From: Candidatus Yonathbacteria bacterium
GTDB lineage: Bacteria > Patescibacteriota > Minisyncoccia > Phycocordibacterales > UBA1550
Direction: 5' to 3'
NCBI GenBank assembly: GCA_003489395.1
Contig: DNMN01000006.1
Coordinates: 372-6,234 of the forward strand
Length of the DNA stretch: 5,863 nt
Below are positions 1-4,782 of the stretch, piece by piece (position 1 is the stretch's first letter; the number at the start of each line of letters is the position of its first letter). The translations under genes were made by a program, and so were the position numbers. The notes beneath the pieces are model-generated. The model made no database searches and was not told the origin of the DNA. It saw only the letters and a program-made list of their open reading frames with translations.

Positions 1-320
1 CCTTTTTTCTCTACGAGAGCGTGCTCAAGGAGAACCTTTGGAGTAACACGATCACCATTTTTGAATTCTAGATTTAGAATTCCGAGATTAAGGACAACGT
101 AATGAGTAAATTCAGTCTTGAACTGATTGCGTGACACACCTTCTCCGCGAAGCTTTGGAAGCTTCTTGATAGTGTCGCGCATCTGAGGACGCTTGCGGTG
201 TCCGGCGCGCGCGTCTTGACCCTTGGTCCCGCGACCAGATGTCTTGCCACGCTTTCCTCCACGTCCAACAACCTTCTTTACGGCGCGTGGTGTTCTTGTT
301 TTTACTTCGTGTGCTTGCAT
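1..320 (-). CDS. rplO: 50S ribosomal protein L15 (3' end beyond window)
   Basis: L15 is a late-assembling large-subunit protein that binds 23S rRNA. The first 106 residues are visible, from the ATG at 318-320 to the left edge; the C-terminal part is missing. Residues 19-42 carry the basic glycine-rich L15 N-terminal signature (GRGGKRGKTSGRGTKGQ followed by DARAGH), then RPQMRDTIKKLPKLRGEG, which matches the segment following it in L15. No competing start lies nearby, and the upstream bases are A/T-rich without a Shine-Dalgarno. It follows rpsE after 14 nt with no rpmD between, which matches Candidate Phyla Radiation operons. secY would be expected next, outside the window. The family call is secure; the full length cannot be judged. 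Confidence 0.96.
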   Translation of the reverse strand, partial: MQAHEVKTRTPRAVKKVVGRGGKRGKTSGRGTKGQDARAGHRKRPQMRDTIKKLPKLRGEGVSRNQFKTEFTHYVVLNLGILNLEFKNGDRVTPKVLLEHALVEKK

Positions 321-334
321 AATAATATTTTAAA

Positions 335-991
335 TTACTTTGATTCTGCGACTGCTTTCACTCCTTTCAAACGAAGTTGCTTTAGAGCCTTTATAGTAGC
401 GCGAGCGTTGTTCAATTTATTCTTTGAGCCAGAAAGAATCTTTGCGCGAACATCCTTGATACCTGCGAGCTCTAGCACGTTTCGCACCGAACTTCCTGCA
501 ACCATACCGCGACCTTTTGCGGGCTGGATCATCACTGTTGCTGAAGACTCCTTTGCCTCTACTTCGTGAGGAATCATCATACCGCTCGTGAGAAGAACCT
601 TAATCATATTCTTCTTTGCGTTCTTTGTCGCCTTTTCAATAGCGAGAGCTGTGTCGGATGCCTTGCCGATACCTACACCCACAGAACCTTTGCGGTTTCC
701 TGCAACGAGCGCAACAGAAAATGCGAAACGGCGTCCACCGGCAACCACGCGAGTTACGCGACGAATCTGAATGAGCTTGTTGTCAAACTCTGGCTTCACG
801 CGTTCAAAAGTTCCTCCGCGACCTCCGCGTGATGAACCGCCCTTGCGAGCTCCTGCGCCTGCGCCACCTCGACGAGGAGAACCTGATGCCACGCGACCTT
901 GAGCCGCTCCACGCGCCGGACGAGCAGAAGAAGCGCGCGCTGTTGGCGCCTTTGTTTCTGTTGTCGCTTCTTTTACAATGTTTTCTGTCAT
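335..991 (-). CDS. rpsE: 30S ribosomal protein S5 with long basic N-terminal extension
   Basis: S5 sits at the back of the small subunit near S4 and S8 and contributes to decoding accuracy and mRNA unwinding. The protein has 218 residues against about 165 in Escherichia coli. The S5 core starts near residue 62 (FERVKPEFDNKLIQIRRVTRV), runs through the double-stranded-RNA-binding-like fold (GGRRFAFSVALVAGNRKGSVGVGIGKA, about 85-111) and on to the C-terminal domain (PAKGRGMVAGSSVRNVLELAG, about 157-177). Residues 17-60 are low complexity, rich in Ala, Gly, Arg and Ser with several RGG-like motifs, and probably disordered. The ATG at 989-991 is the only sensible start, since the tail is in frame and continuous with the core. 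It lies 25 nt after rplR and has no Shine-Dalgarno. Confidence 0.98.
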   Translation of the reverse strand: MTENIVKEATTETKAPTARASSARPARGAAQGRVASGSPRRGGAGAGARKGGSSRGGRGGTFERVKPEFDNKLIQIRRVTRVVAGGRRFAFSVALVAGNRKGSVGVGIGKASDTALAIEKATKNAKKNMIKVLLTSGMMIPHEVEAKESSATVMIQPAKGRGMVAGSSVRNVLELAGIKDVRAKILSGSKNKLNNARATIKALKQLRLKGVKAVAESK

Positions 992-1016
992 AAAATTATT
1001 AAAAGTTAGAATACAT

Positions 1017-1367
1017 TTAGAACACTAGCCCGCCTTCACGAGCGCCGTCGGCAAACGCGCGAACACGTCCAGTAAAAATAAATCCACCGCGGTCAAAGAC
1101 CACAGCAGAAAGCCCTTTTGCCTTTGCGCTTTTTGCAAGAGCTTCTCCAGCCTGCTTTGCGCGCTCTGTTTTCGTCTTGCCTTTAAGTCCCATATCTGAA
1201 ACAGCAGACAAAGTTACGCCTTTTGTGTCATCAATAATCTGACCATAAATATAACTGTTTGACTTAAAAATAGCGAGACGTGGGCGCTCTGAAGTACCCG
1301 ACACCTTTGCTCGGATGCGATTGTGACGACGTGTGCGCTGTCCTTTTTTTGTTAATTTAATAGTCAT
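1017..1367 (-). CDS. rplR: 50S ribosomal protein L18
   Basis: L18 binds 5S rRNA together with L5 and helps dock it in the central protuberance of the large subunit. The protein has 116 residues, the usual size. A basic N-terminus ([19 protein letters not shown]) is followed by the [20 protein letters not shown] core, the helix with [16 protein letters not shown], and the conserved end [25 protein letters not shown]. The start is the ATG at 1365-1367, preceded by an A/T-rich stretch without a Shine-Dalgarno. Spacing is 29 nt from rplF and 25 nt to rpsE, consistent with co-transcription. Confidence 0.98.
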   Translation of the reverse strand: MTIKLTKKGQRTRRHNRIRAKVSGTSERPRLAIFKSNSYIYGQIIDDTKGVTLSAVSDMGLKGKTKTERAKQAGEALAKSAKAKGLSAVVFDRGGFIFTGRVRAFADGAREGGLVF

Positions 1368-1396
1368 GATGTTATTTGTTACGACCGCTTTGCGGT

Positions 1397-1930
1397 TTAT
1401 GCGGACTTCTTACCCTGCTTACGGCGGATGACCTCTGTGCTGTAACGAATACCCTTGCCCTTGTAAGGCTCTGGCTTCTTCTTTGCGCGGATTTGCGCGG
1501 CAAACTGCCCAACAGATTCTTTATTAATTGAAGAAATCGTTAGAACATTTTTCTCCTGCAAAACTTTTACATCCTTTGGAATCTCCATAGGAACCTTGTG
1601 CGAAAAACCGAGACTGAAAACAAGTGTAGCGCCTTGTGGCTCAACTTTGTAACCCACACCCTCAATGATAAGCTTCTTTACAAAAGCGGTATTTACGCCG
1701 GCAACCATATTCACGAGATGTGACGCGTATGTGCCCCATAGCGCGCGGGCTTCCTTTGAGCTGTTTTTTGGTGTAAACGAAATCGTGCTTCCTTCCACCT
1801 TAATATCCACTGGACCGGAGAAGTCGCGCGAAAGCTCACCCAAAGGACCTTTCACGGTAAACACCGTGTCAGTGTGAGTGACTGTTGTTCCTTCCGGAAT
1901 CGTTACGCCTTTTTTTCCAATTCGTGACAT
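1397..1930 (-). CDS. rplF: 50S ribosomal protein L6
   Basis: L6 binds 23S rRNA near the sarcin-ricin loop and the factor-binding site. The 177-residue protein begins [14 protein letters not shown], the conserved L6 N-terminus, so the ATG at 1928-1930 is chosen. A longer in-frame reading to 1981 would add 17 residues unlike the family and overlap the end of rpsH. Two L6 domains follow: the first with [12 protein letters not shown] (about 28-39) and the second with [12 protein letters not shown] (about 91-102). The C-terminal signature [25 protein letters not shown] is intact. It starts 19 nt after rpsH and has no Shine-Dalgarno. Confidence 0.98.
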   Translation of the reverse strand: MSRIGKKGVTIPEGTTVTHTDTVFTVKGPLGELSRDFSGPVDIKVEGSTISFTPKNSSKEARALWGTYASHLVNMVAGVNTAFVKKLIIEGVGYKVEPQGATLVFSLGFSHKVPMEIPKDVKVLQEKNVLTISSINKESVGQFAAQIRAKKKPEPYKGKGIRYSTEVIRRKQGKKSA

Positions 1931-1949
1931 ATAAGTATTAGTAGAATTA

Positions 1950-2339
1950 TTACCAGATTTTAAAGAGAGCCTCGCCTCCAACGCGACCTTTCTTTGCCTC
2001 AGCGCCTGTCATAATGCCTTTTGGCGTAGACATAACCATCAAACCAAAACCATTCTTGATAGGTTTGATTTCATCCGCGCCGAGATAGAAACGGCGTGAA
2101 GGCTTTGACATACGAGCCACTTCTGATACACGTGGCGACTTTCCTTCGTATGCAATACCAACTTCAAGAGTTTTCTGAACCTTCTTGCCCTTCTTTGCAT
2201 AAGAAGTAAGGTATCCCTCTGCAAAGAGAACCTTTGCGATTGCTTCCTTCACATTGGAAAAAGGCATCTCGACAAGGTCTTTGCCGGCTTTACCTCCGTT
2301 CTTAATGCGAATAAGCATGTCTGCGATTGGGTCGTGCAT
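1950..2339 (-). CDS. rpsH: 30S ribosomal protein S8
   Basis: S8 is a primary 16S rRNA-binding protein that organises the central domain of the small subunit; in Escherichia coli it also represses the spc operon. The 129-residue protein opens MHDPIADMLIRIKNGG, matching the family's start, so the ATG at 2337-2339 is preferred. An in-frame TTG at 2355-2357 would overlap rpsN and add only MVISTI. The rRNA-contacting C-terminal region STPKGIMTGAEAKKGRVGGEAL ends in FKIW, as expected for S8. It starts 11 nt after rpsN. Whether it autoregulates here is unknown: in E. coli the S8 mRNA target lies near the rplE start, and rplE is now in a separate unit. Confidence 0.98.
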   Translation of the reverse strand: MHDPIADMLIRIKNGGKAGKDLVEMPFSNVKEAIAKVLFAEGYLTSYAKKGKKVQKTLEVGIAYEGKSPRVSEVARMSKPSRRFYLGADEIKPIKNGFGLMVMSTPKGIMTGAEAKKGRVGGEALFKIW

Positions 2340-2350
2340 AATAGTAGAAA

Positions 2351-2536
2351 TTACCAAGAAGACTTCTTAACTCCAGGAATCTTGCCGTCGTTGGCAAGCT
2401 CGCGGAAACAAATACGGCAAAGGTCAAAATCGCGCATATAACCGCGACGACGGCTACAGTTAAAACAACGACGCACAATGCGTGAGCTGAATTTAGGCAC
2501 CTTGTTGGCGCGCGCGGTTACTGATGTTTTTGCCAT
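2351..2536 (-). CDS. rpsN: 30S ribosomal protein S14, zinc-binding type
   Basis: S14 binds 16S rRNA in the head of the small subunit. The 61-residue length and four cysteines in C24-x2-C27 and C40-x2-C43 pairs mark the short zinc-ribbon form (type Z, also called rpsZ) rather than the long zinc-free form. The end GKIPGVKKSSW is the conserved S14 C-terminus. The start is the ATG at 2534-2536; upstream is AAAATAAATCAACC with no Shine-Dalgarno. In a standard spc operon it follows rplE within a few bases. Here rplE ends about 2.45 kb upstream, so rpsN is the first gene of a separate downstream unit. Confidence 0.98.
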   Translation of the reverse strand: MAKTSVTARANKVPKFSSRIVRRCFNCSRRRGYMRDFDLCRICFRELANDGKIPGVKKSSW

Positions 2537-2562
2537 GGTTGATTTATTTTGAGCAAAGCGAA

Positions 2563-2568
2563 ATTATA
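2563..2568 (-). promoter_or_regulatory. possible secondary -10 box before rpsN
   Basis: The minus strand reads TATAAT here, a perfect -10 hexamer 26 nt from the rpsN ATG. No acceptable -35 lies at 15-18 nt spacing; AAAAGT, at 17 nt, falls inside the palindrome. It could be a weak proximal promoter or chance in A/T-rich sequence. Confidence 0.25.
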
Positions 2569-2575
2569 AATCACC

Positions 2576-2625
2576 ACCGAGCACCACTTTTACGTTTTTA
2601 TAAAAACGTAAAAGTGGTGCTCGGT
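2576..2625. repeat. perfect 50-bp palindrome, no spacer
   Basis: Two 25-bp arms meet at 2600/2601 with every base paired. The outer part is GC-rich (ACCGAGCACCAC) and the centre A/T-rich (ACGTTTTTATAAAAACGT). In the rpsN leader RNA it would fold into a very stable hairpin ending about 40 nt before the start codon. There is no U-tract on either side, so it is not a typical terminator. Confidence 0.9.
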
Positions 2626-2676
2626 TGCGAAAAACTCTCGCTTCGCTCGGTTTTTCAGCAATATCGCGCGCAAATT

Positions 2677-2714
2677 CTTTTGAAGACCTTTGCTTGCGCA
2701 ATTGTCTTCAAAAG
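2677..2714 (-). repeat. leader stem-loop, 11-bp stem with self-complementary loop
   Basis: CTTTTGAAGAC (2677-2687) pairs perfectly with GTCTTCAAAAG (2704-2714). The 16-nt loop contains the palindrome TTGCGCAA (2694-2701), which could allow loop-loop contact. The stem adjoins the anti-Shine-Dalgarno-like stretch at 2710-2719. Confidence 0.7.
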
Positions 2715-2749
2715 GAGGTGCGCGGATTGCTCAAAAAACCCGTATGAGC

Positions 2750-2777
2750 ATCCTAGCACATGGGGAAATTATGTCAA
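2750..2777 (-). promoter_or_regulatory. sigma70-type promoter for the rpsN-rplO unit
   Basis: On the minus strand the -35 is TTGACA (2772-2777, perfect consensus). After 16 nt comes the -10 TAGGAT (2750-2755, four of six matches), preceded by TGC, an extended -10. Transcription would start near 2743 and run into rpsN. The outer edge of the -35 touches the target duplication of the insertion sequence at 2778, so the element landed directly against this promoter. It can explain how the downstream ribosomal genes are expressed once separated from rplE. Confidence 0.65.
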
Positions 2778-2782
2778 ACGTG
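2778..2782. repeat. 5-bp target site duplication, left copy (ACGTG)
   Basis: ACGTG flanks the insertion sequence immediately outside the left inverted repeat and recurs at 3823-3827 immediately outside the right one. Removing the element and one copy gives a continuous pre-insertion site. Confidence 0.85.
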
Positions 2783-2809
2783 TGTATTAGTTCACTACAT
2801 ATGAGAATT
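2783..2809. repeat. left terminal inverted repeat of the IS
   Basis: It begins TGTATTAGTTCAC and continues TACATATGAGAATT. Aligned with the complement of the right end it has 25 matches, two mismatches (third and sixth bases) and one 1-nt gap. Confidence 0.85.
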
Positions 2810-3769
2810 TTCTCGGTTCTTTACATAATACTCCTCTGGGGACAGAAATCCAAGAGACGTGTGGGGTCGCACGGTATTGTAGTAGGTCACATATTCCTGC
2901 AGTTTTTCATTAACTTTCTCCAGGTTGTTTCTGTCCACCATGAGGCGTTTGTTCCACATAATGAACTCTTCCTCAAGCGTTCGGTTGAATCGCTCAATAT
3001 GGGCATTCATTTTTGGCGTATTCGGGTAGATGAAGTAGTGGGGTATTTTACGGAGAACACAGTAGGTGTGGAAGTTCTTGAGAAACTCTGACCCATTGTC
3101 CGTCTGCACGCACGGTATTTCAATGTCTATGGACTTCATCACATTGCTAGCCTGCATGGAAGAATGCTTGTGGGTCACGTAGACGTACGCTTTCCTAGTT
3201 TTGAGATCTATGGCGGTCACAAAATACCACTTGATGCCATTTACATATCGCACCACTGTGTCTGCTTCAATGCCGACCTTTTCCTGCCTTCTATCCTTCT
3301 GTACTCTGGTTTTCTTCTTGTACGGCTTCTCGCCACGGAGTGGGAGTTGCCATCGTTCTCTCATATCCTTGAGCACTCTGCCTACGGTGGACTCCGAGGT
3401 TTTGATTTGGTGTTTAATGGTATGAAATATCTGCGTCTTGCCCATCCTTGGGTGTCGTGTGCGTAAGCGGATGATCTCGTCTTTCAAACCAGCTGGAATG
3501 ATGCGCGTTCTTGTTCTTTTCGGTGCCCTGCTCTTGTTGTTGAGCGCAGAAAGATGCCCGTGATGTTTCTTCATGAGTGCCCTCCATCGGTAGATTGTTG
3601 ATGCTGGAACCGAGAATGCGTCCTTCGCGCTCTCAATGCCATATACATGCCAGTGACTTAATGCTTTTGCTCTCGTGATTGCTTCTTCGTTCATATTCCT
3701 TGTTTTTAGAATATGAGTATACGTGGAAATGAACCCTTTTGTGTTTTTGAACTTGTTGAAAATCCTCAT
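2795..3769 (-). CDS. IS481/IS3-like DDE transposase
   Basis: This 324-residue transposase cuts and joins the ends of the surrounding element. The N-terminal half has two helix-turn-helix-like segments, about residues 28-70 (ESAKDAFSVPASTIYRWRALMKK) and 95-137 (MGKTQIFHTIKHQIKTSEST), for end recognition. The integrase-core fold spans about 163-310 with the catalytic triad D170 (IEADTV), D224 (QTDNGSEF) and E259 (HIERFNRTLEEEF), a DD(34)E spacing. The C-terminal motif YNTVRPHTSLGFLSPEEYY is typical of this superfamily. All three catalytic residues are present and no stop interrupts the frame, so it may be active. Start choice is uncertain: the ATG at 3767-3769 gives 324 residues, while the ATG at 3692-3694 gives 299 and still keeps the first helix-turn-helix. 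Neither has a convincing ribosome binding site. Confidence 0.95.
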   Translation of the reverse strand: MRIFNKFKNTKGFISTYTHILKTRNMNEEAITRAKALSHWHVYGIESAKDAFSVPASTIYRWRALMKKHHGHLSALNNKSRAPKRTRTRIIPAGLKDEIIRLRTRHPRMGKTQIFHTIKHQIKTSESTVGRVLKDMRERWQLPLRGEKPYKKKTRVQKDRRQEKVGIEADTVVRYVNGIKWYFVTAIDLKTRKAYVYVTHKHSSMQASNVMKSIDIEIPCVQTDNGSEFLKNFHTYCVLRKIPHYFIYPNTPKMNAHIERFNRTLEEEFIMWNKRLMVDRNNLEKVNEKLQEYVTYYNTVRPHTSLGFLSPEEYYVKNRENSHM

Positions 3770-3773
3770 TTTT

Positions 3774-3803
3774 GCCTAATATTAGGCCGATGAGAATTCT
3801 CAT
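3774..3803. repeat. two adjacent palindromes in the IS upstream region
   Basis: GCCTAATATTAGGC (3774-3787) and ATGAGAATTCTCAT (3790-3803) are both perfect 14-bp palindromes directly upstream of the transposase ATG. The second overlaps the right inverted repeat. They could be operator-like or transposase-binding sites; no function is proven. Confidence 0.55.
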
Positions 3804-3822
3804 ATGTATGTGAACTTATTCA
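3795..3822. repeat. right terminal inverted repeat of the IS
   Basis: Read on the minus strand it begins TGAATAAGTTCACA and continues TACATATGAGAATT, matching the left end at 25 positions with one extra A. Confidence 0.85.
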
Positions 3823-3827
3823 ACGTG
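3823..3827. repeat. 5-bp target site duplication, right copy (ACGTG)
   Basis: Exact copy of 2778-2782, directly outside the right inverted repeat. It abuts the GC-rich hairpin at 3828. Confidence 0.85.
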
Positions 3828-3858
3828 AGGGGTGGGCGGGCTTCGCCCGCCCACCCCT
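3828..3858. repeat. GC-rich hairpin, 14-bp perfect stem, 3-nt loop
   Basis: AGGGGTGGGCGGGC pairs perfectly with GCCCGCCCACCCCT around a TTC loop (GAA on the minus strand). It lies between the terminator at 3868-3891 and the IS. Without the IS it would sit just upstream of the rpsN-unit promoter. No U-tract follows on the minus strand, so it may be a backup terminator half or a transcription insulator. Confidence 0.75.
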
Positions 3859-3867
3859 AACAAATAA

Positions 3868-3891
3868 AAAAGGCACCTTTGGGTGCCTTTT
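3868..3891 (-). terminator. rho-independent terminator of the frameshifted small gene
   Basis: The 10-bp stem AAAAGGCACC/GGTGCCTTTT has a 4-nt loop. On the minus strand the GC core is followed by six T residues (3871 to 3866), a classic intrinsic terminator 12 nt after the stop at 3903. It could also work weakly on the plus strand because of its A/T symmetry. Confidence 0.85.
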
Positions 3892-3902
3892 GGGAAAATA
3901 AA

Positions 3903-4139
3903 TCATGTAACGCGCAGATGCCTGAAAAACACTGGATATTTGCTTGTTTTTTCTTCGAGCCAGCTCTGAACACGGTGATGTGCTGACGAAACCGTTTCAT
4001 AGCAAGTTGGCTTTTTCTGTATTAACACCCCAGCCTCTTTTTTCATAGAAGGGGGCTCAGGTTGGATTTTTTTTGCCTGAAAAACCTTAAATCTTCCTTC
4101 TTTTACGTCGAATTTCTCGCTCGCAAGCGGATAGTGCAC
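3903..4139 (-). CDS. hypothetical protein, probable 3' part of a frameshifted gene
   Basis: The 78-residue reading frame is open from a GTG at 4137-4139 to TGA at 3903 and resembles no family I recognise. It is lysine-rich, has one cysteine (residue 46), no membrane segment and no signal peptide; the end reads SWLEEKTSKYPVFFRHLRVT. The GTG has no ribosome binding site and the frame is closed by TAG at 4152-4154. A promoter, a Shine-Dalgarno and an ATG are instead in place at 4185, one frame away. The terminator right behind its stop supports translation of the 3' end. I infer that the original gene ran from 4185 to 3903 (about 93 residues) and suffered a +1 shift in the overlap 4087-4151, or uses programmed shifting. 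It could also be a decayed remnant. Confidence 0.45.
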   Translation of the reverse strand: MHYPLASEKFDVKEGRFKVFQAKKIQPEPPSMKKEAGVLIQKKPTCYETVSSAHHRVQSWLEEKTSKYPVFFRHLRVT

Positions 4140-4185
4140 CGCGGTTGCGACCTATTTGTTCATGCCCATTTTGCACAATTACCAT
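4087..4185 (-). CDS. 32-aa ORF with Shine-Dalgarno, probable 5' part of the frameshifted gene
   Basis: The ATG at 4183-4185 is preceded by GGAG (within AGGGAGA) at 6-nt spacing and by a promoter ending about 17 nt upstream. The frame begins MVIVQNGHEQIGRNRGALSA, continues with a basic run EREIRRKRRKI and stops at TAA 4087. It overlaps the next frame (3903-4139) by about 50 nt. An extra A in the AAAA run (minus strand CGTAAAAGAAGG, 4099-4110) would explain the break: with three A residues the frame reads through as RRKEGRFKVFQ. Alternatively it is a true short peptide or leader peptide. Confidence 0.45.
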   Translation of the reverse strand: MVIVQNGHEQIGRNRGALSACEREIRRKRRKI

Positions 4186-4201
4186 GACTTTCTCCCTATA
4201 A

Positions 4202-4230
4202 ATAACATGTCAGCGCACACGCGATGACAA
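4202..4230 (-). promoter_or_regulatory. promoter of the frameshifted small gene
   Basis: On the minus strand the -35 is TTGTCA (4225-4230, five of six) and the -10 is TGTTAT (4202-4207, four of six), with an exact 17-nt spacer. The predicted start near 4195 leaves a leader of about 10 nt that contains only the Shine-Dalgarno. The MITE-like element ends 3 bp upstream of the -35. Confidence 0.55.
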
Positions 4231-4233
4231 AGA

Positions 4234-4392
4234 TAGACCTGCCGCCTAATAATTTTCGTAGTGAAGTTTCTTGTTTTTGAGCGAGACGCAGTCCAAAATT
4301 ATGAGGAATATCTAGATATTTTGAATAATTTTGGACAAGACGTAGCAAAAAACAAGGAACTGCAACAGAAAAGTTATTAGGCGACAGGTCTA
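4234..4392. repeat. 159-bp near-palindromic element, MITE-like
   Basis: The ends TAGACCTGccGCCTAATAA (4234-4252) and its complement (4374-4392) form 19 bp with one mismatch. Inside, AGTTTCTTGTTTTT pairs imperfectly with AAAAAACAAGGAACT, GTCCAAAATTAT (4291-4302) pairs perfectly with ATAATTTTGGAC (4325-4336), and the centre AATATCTAGATATT (4307-4320) is a perfect palindrome. No supported ORF is present. Both ends carry TA outermost, compatible with a TA target duplication as made by IS630/Tc1-type elements. It could also be a structured RNA or double terminator. No matching transposon is visible here; its ends differ from those of the nearby IS. Confidence 0.6.
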
Positions 4393-4431
4393 GTAATCAT
4401 CTCACAAAATTGCTTCCAATACAAACAAAAA

Positions 4432-4452
4432 AGGCGCCTTTTTGAGACGCCT
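4432..4452 (-). terminator. rho-independent terminator of the 73-aa gene
   Basis: On the minus strand AGGCGTCT, a CAAAA loop and AGGCGCCT form an 8-bp stem with one G-U pair, followed by a T-run. The G-U pair works only in minus-strand RNA, which fixes the direction. It lies 49 nt after the stop codon at 4502. Confidence 0.8.
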
Positions 4453-4501
4453 GTTTGGAATAGCTTTTAGGTTTTATTGTTTTGGTTCTAGCTTGGAACG
4501 G

Positions 4502-4723
4502 TTATTGAGGTACCAGTGTAACATTTCCCCATGGGGAAACGTACGGTGTTCCATAACGGTGCTCGTTACCGTCGGCACCGCAAGCATGCGGGACTACAAC
4601 AACTGCGCCGTCAATTGATACCTGCTCTTGGTCAATTTCCTCCAACTCGTCCAGCATTGAGGCGCTGGAACTTCCTGTAAAACATGCAAGCTTCCTTGCA
4701 GCCTTAGAGATCTGATTCTTCAT
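4502..4723 (-). CDS. hypothetical small protein, 73 aa, monocistronic
   Basis: I do not recognise a family. The ATG at 4721-4723 is preceded by GAGGGG with good spacing, so it is preferred over an in-frame TTG at 4772-4774 that lies upstream of this site. The basic N-terminus (MKNQISKAARKLACFTG) is followed by a serine patch, an acidic stretch (about 24-33, LDELEEIDQE), a short hydrophobic run AVVVVP (40-45) and a polar, aromatic, Gly/Pro-rich tail (HACGADGNEHRYGTPYVSPWGNVTLVPQ in total, residues 46-73). Cysteines are at 14 and 48. There is no clear signal peptide and no full membrane helix. It has its own promoter and terminator, so it is a self-contained unit inside the split ribosomal operon. 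The acidic front and Gly/aromatic tail loosely recall a peptide precursor (leader plus core), but no modification enzyme is in the window. Confidence 0.65.
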   Translation of the reverse strand: MKNQISKAARKLACFTGSSSASMLDELEEIDQEQVSIDGAVVVVPHACGADGNEHRYGTPYVSPWGNVTLVPQ

Positions 4724-4782
4724 AATTACCCCTCTATAAAAAAGAACTCTTGAATACACCCCATGCGTACCCAATTCCTTAC

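Larger units (their letters stand above)
2537..2743 (-). other. structured 5' leader of the rpsN-rplO unit
   Basis: Between the promoter at 2750-2777 and the rpsN ATG lie about 207 nt without a supported gene. In transcription order they hold an 11-bp stem-loop (2677-2714), a weaker GAAAAAC/GUUUUUC pairing (2629-2656) and a perfect 50-bp palindrome (2576-2625). Just before the first stem is an anti-Shine-Dalgarno-like ACCUCCUUUU (minus strand, 2710-2719). None of the hairpins is followed by a clear U-tract, so they look like leader structure rather than terminators. The transcription start is inferred from the promoter. A regulatory role, for example binding of a ribosomal protein, is possible but unproven. 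Confidence 0.5.
2783..3822 (-). mobile_element. complete 1,040-bp insertion sequence, IS481/IS3-like
   Basis: The element runs TG...CA, with imperfect terminal inverted repeats of 27 and 28 bp and 5-bp ACGTG direct repeats outside. It carries one transposase gene filling almost its whole length, and the transposase stop codon lies inside the left repeat. A single uninterrupted ORF with a C-terminal integrase-core domain fits the IS481 group; IS3 elements usually use two frameshifted ORFs. It points the same way as the ribosomal operon and shows no terminator, so transposase transcripts could run on toward rpsN. All parts look intact. Confidence 0.9.

Noticed and set aside
198..569. Open frame on the plus strand opposite L15 and S5
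   Set aside because: It is antisense to two conserved ribosomal genes, has no family resemblance and no start signals; several similar frames across 566-832, 1665-1877, 3164-3466 and 4993-5460 are rejected for the same reason.
1384..1396. Small hairpin ACCGC-TTT-GCGGT between rplF and rplR
   Set aside because: A 5-bp stem without a U-tract inside a co-transcribed cluster is too weak to call a terminator or site.
2337..2357. TTG start for S8 overlapping rpsN
   Set aside because: Would add MVISTI before the conserved MHDPIADML start; the ATG at 2337-2339 fits the family.
2629..2656. GAAAAAC/GTTTTTC inverted repeat as a terminator before rpsN
   Set aside because: Only the outer 7 A/T-rich bp pair; the interior does not, and it would sit between promoter and gene. 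It is kept only as a leader structure.
2690..3091. 133-codon plus-strand frame crossing the IS left end, with AAAGGAGGT upstream at 2711-2719
   Set aside because: It is antisense to the transposase, spans the insertion boundary, and the GGAGG is too far from its ATG candidates. The motif is better explained as part of the minus-strand leader.
3774..3822. Promoter for the transposase in the right inverted repeat
   Set aside because: TAATAT and TTCACA look like boxes but are 24 nt apart, so no convincing promoter can be called.
4502..4723. Lasso or microviridin-type peptide precursor
   Set aside because: The tail lacks a ring-forming Asp/Glu at position 7-9 after a leading Gly and has no TxKxSD-type core; with no partner enzymes a specific peptide class cannot be supported.
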